Notes: generated by a model not told the origin, from the sequence alone. A DNA stretch of 64,000 bases from Streptococcus suis (GCF_002960445.1 NZ_POJD01000294.1:1-64000), one strand, 5' to 3'. Positions 8,300-17,223 are shown, numbered from the stretch's first letter. Translations and numbers: made by a program.

Positions 8300-9430
8300 C
8301 TAGAGACTATTTATGGCTTTTTCATAATATGAAACTGCCTCTTTTTCTTTATCTTTGGATAGGTGCCCATAAGTGTCTAAGGTCATTGAAATGTTAGAGT
8401 GTCCAAGACGATATTGGAGTTCCTTGTAACTAATACCAGCGTTTAACAGTAAACTAGCGTGAGTATGGCGGAATGCGTGACAAATAAAGCGAGGAGTATC
8501 CAAGGCCTTACACCGACGGTTTATAATTTCTTGCAGTGAAATCCGTGGGAGGTATTCCCTAACCGTTGTAGCAAAGACAACAGAGGGAGCGCACGCGCCG
8601 AGCTCAAGAAACATCAAGCGTTGGCGGTTTCGATATTGTTTCAATAAGAGAGCTGTTTTTTTGTCTATGCTGATGATACGAGTACCTGCCTTTGTCTTTG
8701 TTGTCCCGATTATATGCAGTTCCATGCTATAGGTTTTACTGATTGATATTGTGCCGGCTTCTAGGTCAATATCAGACCACTCCAGGGCAGACAATTCACC
8801 AATACGGCAACCAGTGGCCAGTAATAACTTAAAAATAACATATTGGTAATACTTGCTAATTGTTCAGCATGATCAAGAAACTGTTTTAGGTGTTCAGGTT
8901 CGATAAACCTGACCGCCTCACGTCCCTTTTTCTGCTTTTTGGGTAAGATAACATCACGAGCTGGATTTGTGGCCAGAACTTGCAACAGTACCCCATGTTG
9001 TAAAATTCTATTATTGATTGAATGAATAGCTTTAAAATTTACCAACTTAGGAGCCAGACCATTAACAAACTGCTGAATAGTGGCTGGTACTATCTTATCT
9101 AGTTTCATTCCTCCAAATATTGGAATAAGGTGGTTATATAGTTGCCTTTTGGTTACTACAAAAGTCTGAGGCTTTACTGTTAGCTTGTAACTTTCTAGCC
9201 AAAGGTCAGCTAATTCTCGATAGATTTTTACTTCTACTTCCTTTTTTACCGTTGAACCATTTTTGGCAAACTCAATCGGCGCGTGCTTTGCTTTCTGTTT
9301 TAACTTCTGTTTTTGTCCTACCTGTTACGCTAGTTTTTACTTTCTTGCCAGTAATGGCATCTACCCCAAGATAGACACTTGCACGGTAAACAATGCTACC
9401 GTCTTTTTTTGTTACTTCAATAATCTTCAT
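8300..9430 (-). pseudogene. Tyrosine integrase, frameshifted
   Basis: Three pieces in different frames together give a phage/ICE-type tyrosine recombinase of about 375 residues. The N-terminal piece starts at ATG 9430 (MKIIEVTKKDGSIVYRASVY) and hits a stop near 9285 after a frameshift. The middle piece holds a SAM-like core-binding domain. A second frameshift near 8850 leads to the catalytic domain, where the box I Arg (ATGCRIGEL), a Lys (TKTKAGTR), the H-x-x-R box (HAFRHTHAS) and the distal His and Tyr (LGHSNI, LDTYGHL) are all still visible. The gene is dead as written, although the catalytic residues are intact. It marks an old integration upstream of dut. Confidence 0.88.
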
Positions 9431-9772
9431 GATTATAAACCTTTCCATCAGCAGGCAAGCTATTATTAAAAAGATTTTAGAATGTTTTAGGTTTATATCA
9501 TGCGTAGGCTTACGAGAATAGCCCTATTCTCGTTTGTCTTGGGTAAGTCAGTAATTTATATGATTAAGGGTAAAAATGCGATTATCGCTGATTTAAAGCT
9601 GTTTTTTAGGGTTCTTTGACAAAGGTAGCTTATTAGTTAGCTAACAAAATACTTTACATTTTCCACGCGCGTGGTATAATATAATTAACAAGATAACTTG
9701 CGAAGGATTAACGTTGTGTTCCCGAATGGGAGTAAGTCAATGGACGAGAATTCACATATGCCTGGGGTTATC
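9431..9772. other. Non-coding stretch of the element, with palindromes
   Basis: About 340 bp has no supported gene. It contains a perfect 10-bp inverted repeat ACGAGAATAG / CTATTCTCGT (9512-9533), the palindrome GTTAGCTAAC (9636-9645), and a plus-strand promoter with a palindromic spacer (9653-9680). The short repeats AAGATAAC (9690-9697) and GTTATCTT (9767-9774) face each other. A plus-strand frame from GTG 9716 runs into the antisense of the HEPN gene and is not convincing. Confidence 0.5.
9653..9680 (+). promoter_or_regulatory. Plus-strand promoter with a palindromic spacer
   Basis: -35 TTTACA (9653-9658) and -10 TATAAT (9675-9680) are 16 bp apart. The last 12 bp of the spacer are the perfect palindrome CCACGCGCGTGG (9663-9674), an obvious operator position. 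Transcription would run toward the 3' end of the HEPN gene, so the product may be antisense to it. Confidence 0.5.
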
Positions 9773-10762
9773 TTATTTTTTTGTCTTCTTTTTCAAGTTT
9801 TCTACGAATGCTTCAGGGCTTCGTTCAATCTCTTCAACGATAAAATCACAGAAAGCGGGAGCGTAGCTATAACGATTGCCAATTTTATAATGGTAGCAGT
9901 AGCGTTCGTCTTTCTTAATATCGTAAAATGCATTAAATAGTTGTAGGTCGTTTGTTGTAAATGGCCTTTTTTGCTTTTCACCACCTACTATTTTTGTTAA
10001 TAAAATTCCTTTGGATTTTAAACGCTTATTAACAATTTTGATAACTTCTTTAGTAGTTAATGGATAGATTGCATTTGGATCTTTAATTTCCCGAAGTATA
10101 CTGACACTTGTTTCAGCACCATTATCAAACTTAACTACCAAATCAGCATCTTGTTTTCGCTTAGTAATGTAGAATCGTGTTTCTACTGGAATAGCATAAT
10201 CAGAATTGCTAGCAGATATCTCGCTTTCAATCTTTGCTTGTTCAGATAGTAAACGTTCTGCCATTTTTGGAGAATACTTAGCTCTAATTTCTTCTTGATT
10301 AAGTTGGTCAATACGAACAGATAGAGTCAGGAAATTTTGTGCGATTTGTTTAGTAATATCTTCCTGGTGGAACTCTTGCATTTTAGAAATGTAATTAGAC
10401 ACACAAGCTTGAAACAACGGGGCATAGATATGTTCGTAATCTTCTGTTATAAAGTGAGTACTGGTGTTCCTAAGTTCAATAATTTGGACAAGGTTTTTTC
10501 TCAACGATCCATGTTTATCTGGAAATACTGTTTCTACTGCATTTTCCAATGAGATAGTTCGGTCTTTGCTGTCCTTAAAGTAGATAGCTTCCTCACTGTC
10601 ATTATTAATGATATGAGCCTTTAACATCAACTCCCAGGCGTTACAAATAAAGAAACTAAAGCCCTCAATTCGATACTTAATCGTTGGTTTATTATAAATT
10701 TCAAGACCCATAATGAAAGCTTCAACACTTTTATCAACCAACCTTTTACTTAAATTCTCCAT
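9773..10762 (-). CDS. DUF3644 protein with a HEPN-type motif, possible defence RNase
   Basis: This 329-residue protein matches the DUF3644 family in its N-terminal half: an all-helical region with NAWELMLKAHI near residues 41-51 and ELRNTSTHF around residues 96-104. Arg98-N-x3-His103 has the R-x4-6-H form of HEPN ribonuclease active sites. The C-terminal half (about residues 190-329) is a separate region with a basic, lysine-rich tail. DUF3644 proteins are often found in mobile elements, and many HEPN proteins act as RNases in toxin or abortive-infection systems; that role here is inference. The start at 10762 is chosen for AAAGGA upstream. It shares a transcript with the HTH gene 25 bp upstream. 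Confidence 0.75.
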   Translation of the reverse strand: MENLSKRLVDKSVEAFIMGLEIYNKPTIKYRIEGFSFFICNAWELMLKAHIINNDSEEAIYFKDSKDRTISLENAVETVFPDKHGSLRKNLVQIIELRNTSTHFITEDYEHIYAPLFQACVSNYISKMQEFHQEDITKQIAQNFLTLSVRIDQLNQEEIRAKYSPKMAERLLSEQAKIESEISASNSDYAIPVETRFYITKRKQDADLVVKFDNGAETSVSILREIKDPNAIYPLTTKEVIKIVNKRLKSKGILLTKIVGGEKQKRPFTTNDLQLFNAFYDIKKDERYCYHYKIGNRYSYAPAFCDFIVEEIERSPEAFVENLKKKTKK

Positions 10763-10787
10763 ATATTTCCTTTCTATTTGGTTTATA

Positions 10788-11063
10788 TTACAGTTTATGC
10801 CAATTGTTGTTATACCATTCCCGTACGGCATCTCTTGGGAAGGCTAATCTTCTTCCTCGGCCTCTATCAATCTTGGGGAAATCTTTCCGATAAATAAATT
10901 CATGCAAGCGACTTGTAGAACAACCGAGCAAAGTTGCCAATTGTTTTTGGTTAAGTTCCAGGGGCAATGTCTGATCAATATCAATGACTTTTGTTTTTTC
11001 AATGATTACAGCCTGGACCATGTCACCGAATTTATCAGCCATTTGTTGCATTAATTCATCCAT
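10788..11063 (-). CDS. Excisionase-like helix-turn-helix protein
   Basis: This 91-residue protein has a helical N-terminus and a MerR/AlpA-like winged HTH from about residue 37 on (LNQKQLATLLGCSTSRLHE, then FPKIDRGRGRRLAFPRDAVREWY). This arrangement is typical of recombination directionality factors and small regulators of phages and ICEs. It is the first gene of a two-gene transcript with the HEPN protein and lies at the far side of the element from the integrase. It could be the element's excisionase or the controller of the HEPN gene; the sequence does not decide. Confidence 0.7.
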   Translation of the reverse strand: MDELMQQMADKFGDMVQAVIIEKTKVIDIDQTLPLELNQKQLATLLGCSTSRLHEFIYRKDFPKIDRGRGRRLAFPRDAVREWYNNNWHKL

Positions 11064-11127
11064 ATTTTCACACTTTCTTTATTATGTATTTCTTATTAGC
11101 AATGTATCATACATCATTTTCTTCTTT

Positions 11128-11652
11128 TTATTCATAGTATTCATTCGCACTTTTCGTCACAAATGCAAAAAGTGTTGTTAAGGGAAAGGCATACTCGTCA
11201 TCAAAGCGGGCTGCACGTAGCCACAAGTCTTGGTCAACCTTGCGAAGATAGACACTACGTGGGAAGGAGAATTCTTCTTCCAACTGAGGCGACAGCAGGC
11301 AAATGGCTCCGTCTGGTGATTTCCCTTTGGAGAGTACAGTATCCTGGCTGACTTCCTGTTCCAACAAGGCCAACCGAAGATAAACTCCCAGAGGAGCTGG
11401 TGGTAGTTGATAACCCCTCTCCACGGCTCTCTCCTCTATCTGAGGAGCAGTTGCTTCCCTATCAAACCCCATATCAACCAGGCTGACAATCTCAACCAAG
11501 CACTCTTGCTGCTCCTCCACTACTTGATATGCAGACTGGGCTAGGTAGGTCTTGAAATAATCATTTACCAAAATCCCCTTGTCATCTAAGTAGGCAAGGA
11601 TTTCTTCCTTTTTCAGGGGAAATAATTCAACTCGAACGCTCTGTCTTTTCAT
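11128..11652 (-). CDS. Unrecognised 174-residue protein, probably leaderless
   Basis: I do not recognise this family with confidence. The protein is soluble and acidic, with a helical N-terminal part (LFPLKKEEILAYLDDKGILV, then an EEQQECLVEIV helix) and a mixed C-terminal part. There is no signal peptide or membrane segment. The start at 11652 is chosen because a TATAAT box (11659-11664) ends 6 bases before this ATG, leaving no room for a ribosome binding site, as in a leaderless mRNA. A longer reading from TTG at 11697 would place the promoter inside the gene and has no ribosome binding site. It lies between a mobile-element remnant and an S41 peptidase gene. Confidence 0.7.
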   Translation of the reverse strand: MKRQSVRVELFPLKKEEILAYLDDKGILVNDYFKTYLAQSAYQVVEEQQECLVEIVSLVDMGFDREATAPQIEERAVERGYQLPPAPLGVYLRLALLEQEVSQDTVLSKGKSPDGAICLLSPQLEEEFSFPRSVYLRKVDQDLWLRAARFDDEYAFPLTTLFAFVTKSANEYYE

Positions 11653-11658
11653 AGGTCT

Positions 11659-11664
11659 ATTATA
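11659..11664 (-). promoter_or_regulatory. -10 box of a leaderless gene
   Basis: TATAAT on the minus strand is followed by AGACCT and then the ATG at 11652, so transcription should begin at or next to the start codon. No clear -35 box is seen. Confidence 0.5.
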
Positions 11665-11693
11665 CACTAATTCGCAAAAGCCTGCGATATTTA

Positions 11694-11720
11694 GCAAAAA
11701 ACACCTGACAAACAGGTGTT
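11694..11720 (-). terminator. Terminator of the S41 peptidase gene
   Basis: Perfect 8-bp stem AACACCTG (11700-11707) and CAGGTGTT (11713-11720) with loop ACAAA is followed on the minus strand by a T run, 11 bp after the stop. Confidence 0.85.
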
Positions 11721-11731
11721 ACTACTATAAA

Positions 11732-12994
11732 CTAGAAGATCTCGCTGGTTTGAATCAGTTTCAAAACATAGTCCAAGTCTACATCTCTTTCCAAATGCTC
11801 AGGTGTCCAGGGAATGTAAATATCTGGCTCAACGCCTCTATCTGTCATCCCATTTCCCTTATCAATTTCCAAACTACGTGAGGTCGGATACATCAGGTAA
11901 TCGTCGCCAAATTCTGCAAAACAGCAGTTGGAATAATCTAAGATACCCAAGGTCGCCCGCCCAACCACTGTGACTTTTGGAAGTGGTTTAAAGGTTTGGA
12001 CAAAATTATCTCCTGAAGAGGCACAACGAACATCTGACAAGATATAAATCTTATTCGGTCCACCTTCAAGTCCTCTATATTCTGCCAAGTAATCTTCCTC
12101 GTCATCTGCACAGACAAAGCCAGCACCCTGATGTACTTCCAAGTCTGCCAACAAACTTTCTGTAAAGGCTCGACTTTCTGCTGAAAGATGAGGATCCCGC
12201 AAATCCTGCTCGAACAACTTACGTCGGTGAGCAACATTTGTCGGTGTATAGAGAATCTCCATGCCTGCCTCATCCGTCACCATATCTTTGTAGGATTTCC
12301 CTGCTGGCAAGGCATATTTGAACAAGGGCCAATAGAGTGAATCACTGCCACCACTGTTGACACGGACATCAATAATCAAGTTTTTTACCATGGGCAACAG
12401 AGGCTCTATCTGGGTATAGAGCTGTCCAATTTTCTCTTCGTCATAAAAGTTCTCCATTTTCATATAGAGAGTATGGTCGTCTAGCCAGTTCCAAGCAAAT
12501 GCTCCCTGCTCTGCTGAATCTTGACAATCTCCAATCTCTACTTGCAAGAACTGACCATTACGAAAAAGACTGACCTGCTCTGCTTTTTTGACCAAATAAG
12601 CCCACTCCATGTACTGTCGCTCAGGCGTCGGACTGACAAAAAAGGCTTGGTGCTCCTGATAAACTTGGTCAAGAGGTTGACCACCTATGGCGATAATGCG
12701 GTCGCCCACCTCAAGACCGTTGCCACTATCACTGTCTAGCACATAGAGGGAATCTTCATGCCGACGCAGGAAAGCACCCAATCTTGGTGCGACAGGGGAA
12801 TGGTACCAGATATGACCCAGCACACCAAAGCTAGCTAAGTAAGTCCGAACCAGATAGATAAAGTCTTCTTTGGGCAAGTCTGTCAGTAACTGGTCACGAT
12901 AAGGAGTCGGATCCGCCCCCTTTTTGTCCTTTTTAGTAGACGAATCTTCCTGCATGATGCCTACAATCGTATCAAATATCTCTAATTGGGTCAT
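11732..12994 (-). CDS. S41-family (C-terminal processing) serine peptidase
   Basis: This 420-residue protein has a PDZ-like segment (GLEVGDRIIAIGGQPLDQVY, about residues 92-110) and a tail-specific protease core. The core includes DVRVNSGGSDS and the catalytic-Ser region RCASSGDNF near residue 326. No signal peptide is seen, so unlike exported CtpA-type enzymes it is probably cytoplasmic; peptide or damaged-protein turnover is a guess. The start at 12994 has AAGGAG 6 bases upstream; the earlier in-frame codon at 13009 overlaps that site. It has its own consensus promoter and terminator and appears monocistronic. Confidence 0.82.
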   Translation of the reverse strand: MTQLEIFDTIVGIMQEDSSTKKDKKGADPTPYRDQLLTDLPKEDFIYLVRTYLASFGVLGHIWYHSPVAPRLGAFLRRHEDSLYVLDSDSGNGLEVGDRIIAIGGQPLDQVYQEHQAFFVSPTPERQYMEWAYLVKKAEQVSLFRNGQFLQVEIGDCQDSAEQGAFAWNWLDDHTLYMKMENFYDEEKIGQLYTQIEPLLPMVKNLIIDVRVNSGGSDSLYWPLFKYALPAGKSYKDMVTDEAGMEILYTPTNVAHRRKLFEQDLRDPHLSAESRAFTESLLADLEVHQGAGFVCADDEEDYLAEYRGLEGGPNKIYILSDVRCASSGDNFVQTFKPLPKVTVVGRATLGILDYSNCCFAEFGDDYLMYPTSRSLEIDKGNGMTDRGVEPDIYIPWTPEHLERDVDLDYVLKLIQTSEIF

Positions 12995-13025
12995 GAGTAG
13001 CTCCTTCAAAATATAAGTTTATTTC

Positions 13026-13054
13026 AGTATAATCTGTCGCCAGGCTGATGTCAA
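13026..13054 (-). promoter_or_regulatory. Promoter of the S41 peptidase gene
   Basis: -35 TTGACA (13049-13054) and -10 TATACT (13026-13031) on the minus strand are 17 bp apart. Confidence 0.75.
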
Positions 13055-13073
13055 GACTGGAAAAGTCTGAAAC

Positions 13074-13100
13074 AAAAAAAGGCCTGTTGAGACCTTTTTC
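13074..13100 (-). terminator. Terminator of the satRAB operon
   Basis: Stem AAAAGGCCT (13077-13085) and AGACCTTTT (13090-13098), with one mismatch and loop GTTG, is followed by T residues on the minus strand 8 bp after satB. Confidence 0.75.
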
Positions 13101-13108
13101 TATCTTCC

Positions 13109-14893
13109 CTATTCAAACACAAACTGGTTGTGGTAGAGTTCGGCGTAGAAGCCGCCCTGTTTAAGAAGCTGGCTATGGTTGCCTTGCTCGATTACTTTTC
13201 CATCTTTGAGGACGATGATTTCATCTGCATTGAGGATGGTTTTGAGGCGGTGGGCAATGACGAAGCTGGTCCGTCCTGCGATAATGGCCTCCATGGCCTT
13301 TTGAATTTTGGCTTCCGTTACGGTATCAACGTTTGAGGTTGCTTCGTCCAAAATCAAGACTTGTGGATCTGTCAAAAGCGTACGGGCAATGGAAATCAGC
13401 TGTTTCTGACCTGTTGAGAAGACATTCTCATCATCGGTCACAAAGGTTTCATAGCCCTCTGGCAAGCTCATGATAAAATCGTGGATATGGGTGGCACGAG
13501 CTGCGGTTTCCACCATTTCCTGCGATATGCTCTCATCACCGAAGCGGATATTGTCCGCAATAGTACCCGAGAATAGCACCGACTCCTGCAAAACGATACC
13601 GACCTTATCCCGCAAGCTATCCAAGTCATATTCCCGAATATCACGACCGTCAAAAGCCACGCTACCACCATTGACATCGTAGAAGCGGTTAATCAAGTTC
13701 ATAATGGTAGTCTTACCAGATCCCGTCGGACCAACGACTGCCACCATTTTACCCTTAGGAGCAGAGATAGACACCTTGTCCAAGACCTTCTGACCCGGCA
13801 GATAGCCAAAGTCGATGTCCTTGATTTCAACACCTTCTTTTAATTCGGTAAATAGCGGAGCGTTTTGAGGACGAACTTCCTCAGGCTCATCAAACATTTC
13901 CTGAATACGATGAGCTCCTGTGAAAGCTAGCTGCAATTCTGCCCAGCTGGCAGCAACCTGCATGATTGGCTGGTAATACTGTTGCGAATACTGAACAAAA
14001 GTCACTACCAGACCAAGTGCGGCAGCTGTTTCCAGCGAACTATCATTGAGAACAATGCTGGAGCCTGCAAAGATAACAATGGCCGTATTGACCAAGCTCA
14101 TCCCATTCATAAATGGAAAGAGAATACCACCAAACAAGCGTCCCTTGAAGGTCGTACGGCGAACTTCTTCATTGAGTTCCAAGAAACCATCAATCGTCTC
14201 TTCCTGCACCCCCTGTACAATAATCGCTTTTTGTCCGGAAATTTTCTCGTCCATGTAGGCATTGAGCTTAGATACCGCAGCCTGTTGCTTATCCGTATAT
14301 TTCCGTGATAGGCGGATGATAAGGACCAAGGCAATCAAGGCAACTGGCGTTGAAGCAATGGTCACCAAGGCCAAGCGAGTATCCTGACGGAACATCATGA
14401 TGACCATACCAATATAAAGGGCGATGTTGGTCACCACTTGGGTCAAGGACTGGTTAAAAGCGTTTTGGATATTGTCCAAATCACTTGTAAAGCGAGAAAG
14501 AATATCCCCGTCCTTGTGGCTATCAAAGAAGGCAACTGTCAAACGTTCCAGCTTGCCAAACAAGCCCTTACGCATACGGTTGGTCGAATGAGCCACGATA
14601 CGCGTGAAGAGGAGGGTGTAAATCAAGGAAGCCACAACCGTCGCCGCATAGGCAAAGAAAAGATTGAGCATAACCCCGTTAAAATCAGCCATGTCTGGCT
14701 GAAAGTCAGCCTGACCAGCTTGATTGGCCATAAAGTAAGCCTGCCCAATTTTCCCCATCTCCGCAATAGCATTTCCAAGGAAAACAGGCGTCTTAACCTG
14801 CAAGTAGGTCGCTGTCACAATGGCTAGAAAAATCACAGCAAAGGACAGTTTATAGCGTTTGAAATAAAACCAGAAAAAACGTAACGTCTTCAT
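13109..14893 (-). CDS. satB: ABC exporter half-transporter (SatB-like)
   Basis: This 594-residue half-transporter has an N-terminal six-helix type I exporter domain (about residues 1-320) and a C-terminal nucleotide-binding domain. The latter has Walker [10 protein letters not shown], an altered signature FSTGQKQ and a canonical Walker B with catalytic Glu ([10 protein letters not shown]). With satA it forms a heterodimeric multidrug exporter of the LmrCD/PatAB type. In S. suis the homologous SatAB pump exports fluoroquinolones. The ATG follows the satA stop directly. The non-standard signature in this subunit and the Asp in the satA Walker B together indicate one degenerate and one active ATP site. 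Confidence 0.9.
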   Translation of the reverse strand: MKTLRFFWFYFKRYKLSFAVIFLAIVTATYLQVKTPVFLGNAIAEMGKIGQAYFMANQAGQADFQPDMADFNGVMLNLFFAYAATVVASLIYTLLFTRIVAHSTNRMRKGLFGKLERLTVAFFDSHKDGDILSRFTSDLDNIQNAFNQSLTQVVTNIALYIGMVIMMFRQDTRLALVTIASTPVALIALVLIIRLSRKYTDKQQAAVSKLNAYMDEKISGQKAIIVQGVQEETIDGFLELNEEVRRTTFKGRLFGGILFPFMNGMSLVNTAIVIFAGSSIVLNDSSLETAAALGLVVTFVQYSQQYYQPIMQVAASWAELQLAFTGAHRIQEMFDEPEEVRPQNAPLFTELKEGVEIKDIDFGYLPGQKVLDKVSISAPKGKMVAVVGPTGSGKTTIMNLINRFYDVNGGSVAFDGRDIREYDLDSLRDKVGIVLQESVLFSGTIADNIRFGDESISQEMVETAARATHIHDFIMSLPEGYETFVTDDENVFSTGQKQLISIARTLLTDPQVLILDEATSNVDTVTEAKIQKAMEAIIAGRTSFVIAHRLKTILNADEIIVLKDGKVIEQGNHSQLLKQGGFYAELYHNQFVFE

Positions 14894-16600
14894 CTATTCC
14901 TCCCTCCCTTTCTGTGTTTCGTAGATTTCACGGTAGACATCATTCGTAGCTACCAACTCGGCGTGGGTACCTTGGCCGATCAGACGACCTTCGTCAAGAA
15001 CCAAAATCTTATCAGCCTTGACAACAGAAGAAATCTTCTGGGCAACAATGACAGTGGTTGTCCCCTTCAAATCATGGTTGAGAGCCTCTTGGACTAGTTT
15101 CTCAGACTTGGCATCCAGGGCAGAAGTTGAGTCATCCAAGACCAAAACCTTAGGCTCGCCAATCACCCCACGAGCAATGGACATCCGCTGCTTCTGACCA
15201 CCAGAGAAGTTATTTCCACGTTCTTCTACTTGGCTCTCATAGGTATCATCCAAGCGGTCGATAAATTCTTTGGCTTGGGCAATACCTGCGGCCCGCTCCA
15301 AGCGTTGCAAATCAGCACCAGGTGCCCCTTGACGCAGGTTGTCTGCAATGGTCCCCGAGAAGAGAATAGCCTTTTGCAAGACAATCGATACCGTATCACG
15401 CAGGGTGTTCTTGCTGACTTCTTTCAAGTCCCGACCACCGATGGACACCGTTCCTTCTTGCGGGTCAAACAAACGTGGGATTAGCTGAGCAAGAGTGGAT
15501 TTACCCGCACCTGTTGCACCAACCACACCGACCATTTGCCCAGGCTCAATCTCAAATGAGATATTTTTCAAAGTCGGCTCTGTATCATGTGGATAGGTAA
15601 AGCTGACATTGTCAAAGACAATCTTACCAGTCAATTCTTCATCTGCCACATCCTTGAAGGTCATAGCAGGCTCCGTATCCAAGACCTCGCTGATCCGCTT
15701 AATAGAAATCGCCGCACGAGAAGCCTGCATACCCATAAAGCTAGTCATGATAATGGCAAACATGATTTGCATGAGGTAGCTCATAAAGGAAGTAAAGCCA
15801 CCAACTGCCTCCAAGTTGGTTTCCAACATCCCGGACACCAAGTAGAGCGATGCAAAAATCGCCATGTAGGCAATCAACATCATCAGAGGTTGCAAAATAG
15901 AAAAACCGTAGCCGATAAAAAGGTTGAGGTCCAAGAGTTCGTTGGATACCTCCTTGAATTTAGCGTATTGATTTTTCTCCTGAACAAAAGACTTGACCAC
16001 ACGGATCCCACGTAAGTTTTCCTTGGCAATGCTGTTCATCTTGTCCATGAGGGACTGGAATTTACCAAAACGTGGTCCCATTTGCCCCATGACAACTGCC
16101 ATAATGGCCATAATCAAGACCACCATGAGAATAATCATCCACCAGAGTTCTGGCATGGTCCGCACCGCCATGATGAAGGCTCCGACAAACAGCAACGGAA
16201 CACGCATCAATACTGTGAAGAGCATCATGACAAGGTTCTGGATCTGATTGACATCGTTAGTCATCCGAACAACCAAGTTCCCAGCGTTAAACTCTTCGAT
16301 ATTGGCATAAGAGAAGCTTTGGATCTTCCGAAAGGTCTTCTCACGAATATCCGCAGATACTCCTTGTGAAATCTTAGCCGCTGAAATGGTATTGACAAGC
16401 CCTGCCAAAAGACCAATTCCAGCAATAATCAGCAGTAATTTGCCCACACGAACAATTTCATCCTTGTCATTGGCCAAGACTGCTGTCAAGACATCCTGCA
16501 GATAACTAGGTTGCATTAAGGTCGTTGCTACGACAATCGACGTCAGCAAGACCGATGCTAAGGCGTACCATTTATAGCGTAAAATGGCTTCTTTAAACAT
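14894..16600 (-). CDS. satA: ABC exporter half-transporter with a degenerate ATPase site (SatA-like)
   Basis: This is the 568-residue partner of satB: a six-helix membrane domain, then a nucleotide-binding domain with Walker A GATGAGKST, canonical signature FSGGQKQR and Walker B VLVLDDSTSALD. The catalytic Glu after Walker B is Asp, as in the degenerate half of heterodimeric exporters such as LmrC. Its start overlaps the end of the MarR gene by 8 bases, so the two are translationally coupled. Expression is expected to rise when the upstream repressor is lost or mutated, the known route to fluoroquinolone efflux in S. suis. Confidence 0.9.
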   Translation of the reverse strand: MFKEAILRYKWYALASVLLTSIVVATTLMQPSYLQDVLTAVLANDKDEIVRVGKLLLIIAGIGLLAGLVNTISAAKISQGVSADIREKTFRKIQSFSYANIEEFNAGNLVVRMTNDVNQIQNLVMMLFTVLMRVPLLFVGAFIMAVRTMPELWWMIILMVVLIMAIMAVVMGQMGPRFGKFQSLMDKMNSIAKENLRGIRVVKSFVQEKNQYAKFKEVSNELLDLNLFIGYGFSILQPLMMLIAYMAIFASLYLVSGMLETNLEAVGGFTSFMSYLMQIMFAIIMTSFMGMQASRAAISIKRISEVLDTEPAMTFKDVADEELTGKIVFDNVSFTYPHDTEPTLKNISFEIEPGQMVGVVGATGAGKSTLAQLIPRLFDPQEGTVSIGGRDLKEVSKNTLRDTVSIVLQKAILFSGTIADNLRQGAPGADLQRLERAAGIAQAKEFIDRLDDTYESQVEERGNNFSGGQKQRMSIARGVIGEPKVLVLDDSTSALDAKSEKLVQEALNHDLKGTTTVIVAQKISSVVKADKILVLDEGRLIGQGTHAELVATNDVYREIYETQKGREE

Positions 16601-17042
16601 GTTTCTTCTCCTTATAGTGTTGAATATTTTCTTTTAATTGATCGGCTACTTGTCTAACCAAATCAAATTCTTCTTTTTGAATACCCCAAAATAGAGAATG
16701 GTGCATTTCTTCATGGAAGGCTTTCAGGTGACAGATTTTCCCTTGTCCCTTCTCTGTCAAAACCAACTGCTTATAACGTTTATCAACCTGAGAAGGCAGG
16801 ACTTGGATAAAGCCATTTTTCTCCATTCTCTTGACCAGATTGCTGGCAACCGATTTGGAAATCTTCAATTCTACTTCTATATCTTTGACAAAGGTTTCAA
16901 GGTCTGACCGCTCCGCGATGAAACGCAAGGCCCAGCCCTGTGGACCAGCTAGGTGCTCCACATCGTATTCTTTGGCAATAGTTTCACTAATTTGTTCAAT
17001 CTGATTGAGCAAGTTCCGAAAATCTGCAATAGTATGTCCCAC
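16593..17042 (-). CDS. satR: MarR-family repressor (SatR-like)
   Basis: This 149-residue winged-helix regulator has the MarR core at about residues 45-105 (ELKISKSVASNLVKRMEKNG then KRYKQLVLTEKG). The start is GTG at 17042, with AAAGGAG 5 bases upstream. A longer frame to 17204 reads through a consensus promoter and is rejected. The promoter carries two 18-bp palindromes flanking the -10 box, so the protein very probably represses its own operon. It overlaps satA by 8 bases. The MarR plus two-ABC-gene layout matches satRAB of S. suis, in which loss of SatR raises efflux. Confidence 0.9.
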   Translation of the reverse strand: MGHTIADFRNLLNQIEQISETIAKEYDVEHLAGPQGWALRFIAERSDLETFVKDIEVELKISKSVASNLVKRMEKNGFIQVLPSQVDKRYKQLVLTEKGQGKICHLKAFHEEMHHSLFWGIQKEEFDLVRQVADQLKENIQHYKEKKHV

Positions 17043-17061
17043 GATAACTCCTTTCCTAGAA

Positions 17062-17107
17062 TAATTATCATGAGAACTATTATAGTTCTCTTGGGAACTA
17101 TTGTCAA
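17062..17107 (-). promoter_or_regulatory. satR promoter with two tandem operators
   Basis: -35 TTGACA (17102-17107) and -10 TATAAT (17079-17084) on the minus strand are 17 bp apart. Palindromes TAGTTCCCAAGAGAACTA (17083-17100) and TAGTTCTCATGATAATTA (17062-17079) occupy the spacer and the region after the -10. They are 21 bp apart start to start, so two repressor dimers would bind the same face of the DNA. Confidence 0.75.
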
Positions 17108-17223
17108 TGATTTCATCTTCAATTTTCTGAAAATGGCGCCAGTTTTCATACTTCCTGCTAGAAACATTTTTCTTTATCAAAGCAATATTTGACATGACTT
17201 GCAAGCTTTTATTTTTTGCTTAT

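Larger units (their letters stand above)
8300..11063. mobile_element. Remnant of an integrated element (int, HEPN protein, HTH)
   Basis: The stretch between dut and the unknown gene at 11128 holds a decayed tyrosine integrase, a DUF3644 protein and a small excisionase-like HTH protein, all on the minus strand. It also has about 340 bp of non-coding DNA containing palindromes. This is the content of a small phage-like or ICE-derived cargo element. I could not find a convincing pair of direct repeats to act as attachment sites, so both boundaries are approximate and the element may be trimmed on the right. Confidence 0.6.

Noticed and set aside
9698..9940. Plus-strand frame of 80 residues starting with TTG or GTG after the palindromic promoter
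   Set aside because: Most of it lies antisense to the HEPN gene, its composition is that of a shadow frame, and I recognise no family. The first 20 codons could be a remnant, so the promoter is reported but not the gene.
8204..11127. Attachment-site direct repeats flanking the integrase remnant
   Set aside because: I compared both edges by eye and found no repeat longer than chance; the right end may be deleted.
17043..17204. N-terminal extension of the MarR regulator
   Set aside because: It would translate through a consensus promoter and two operators; the GTG at 17042 has a proper ribosome binding site and gives normal MarR length.
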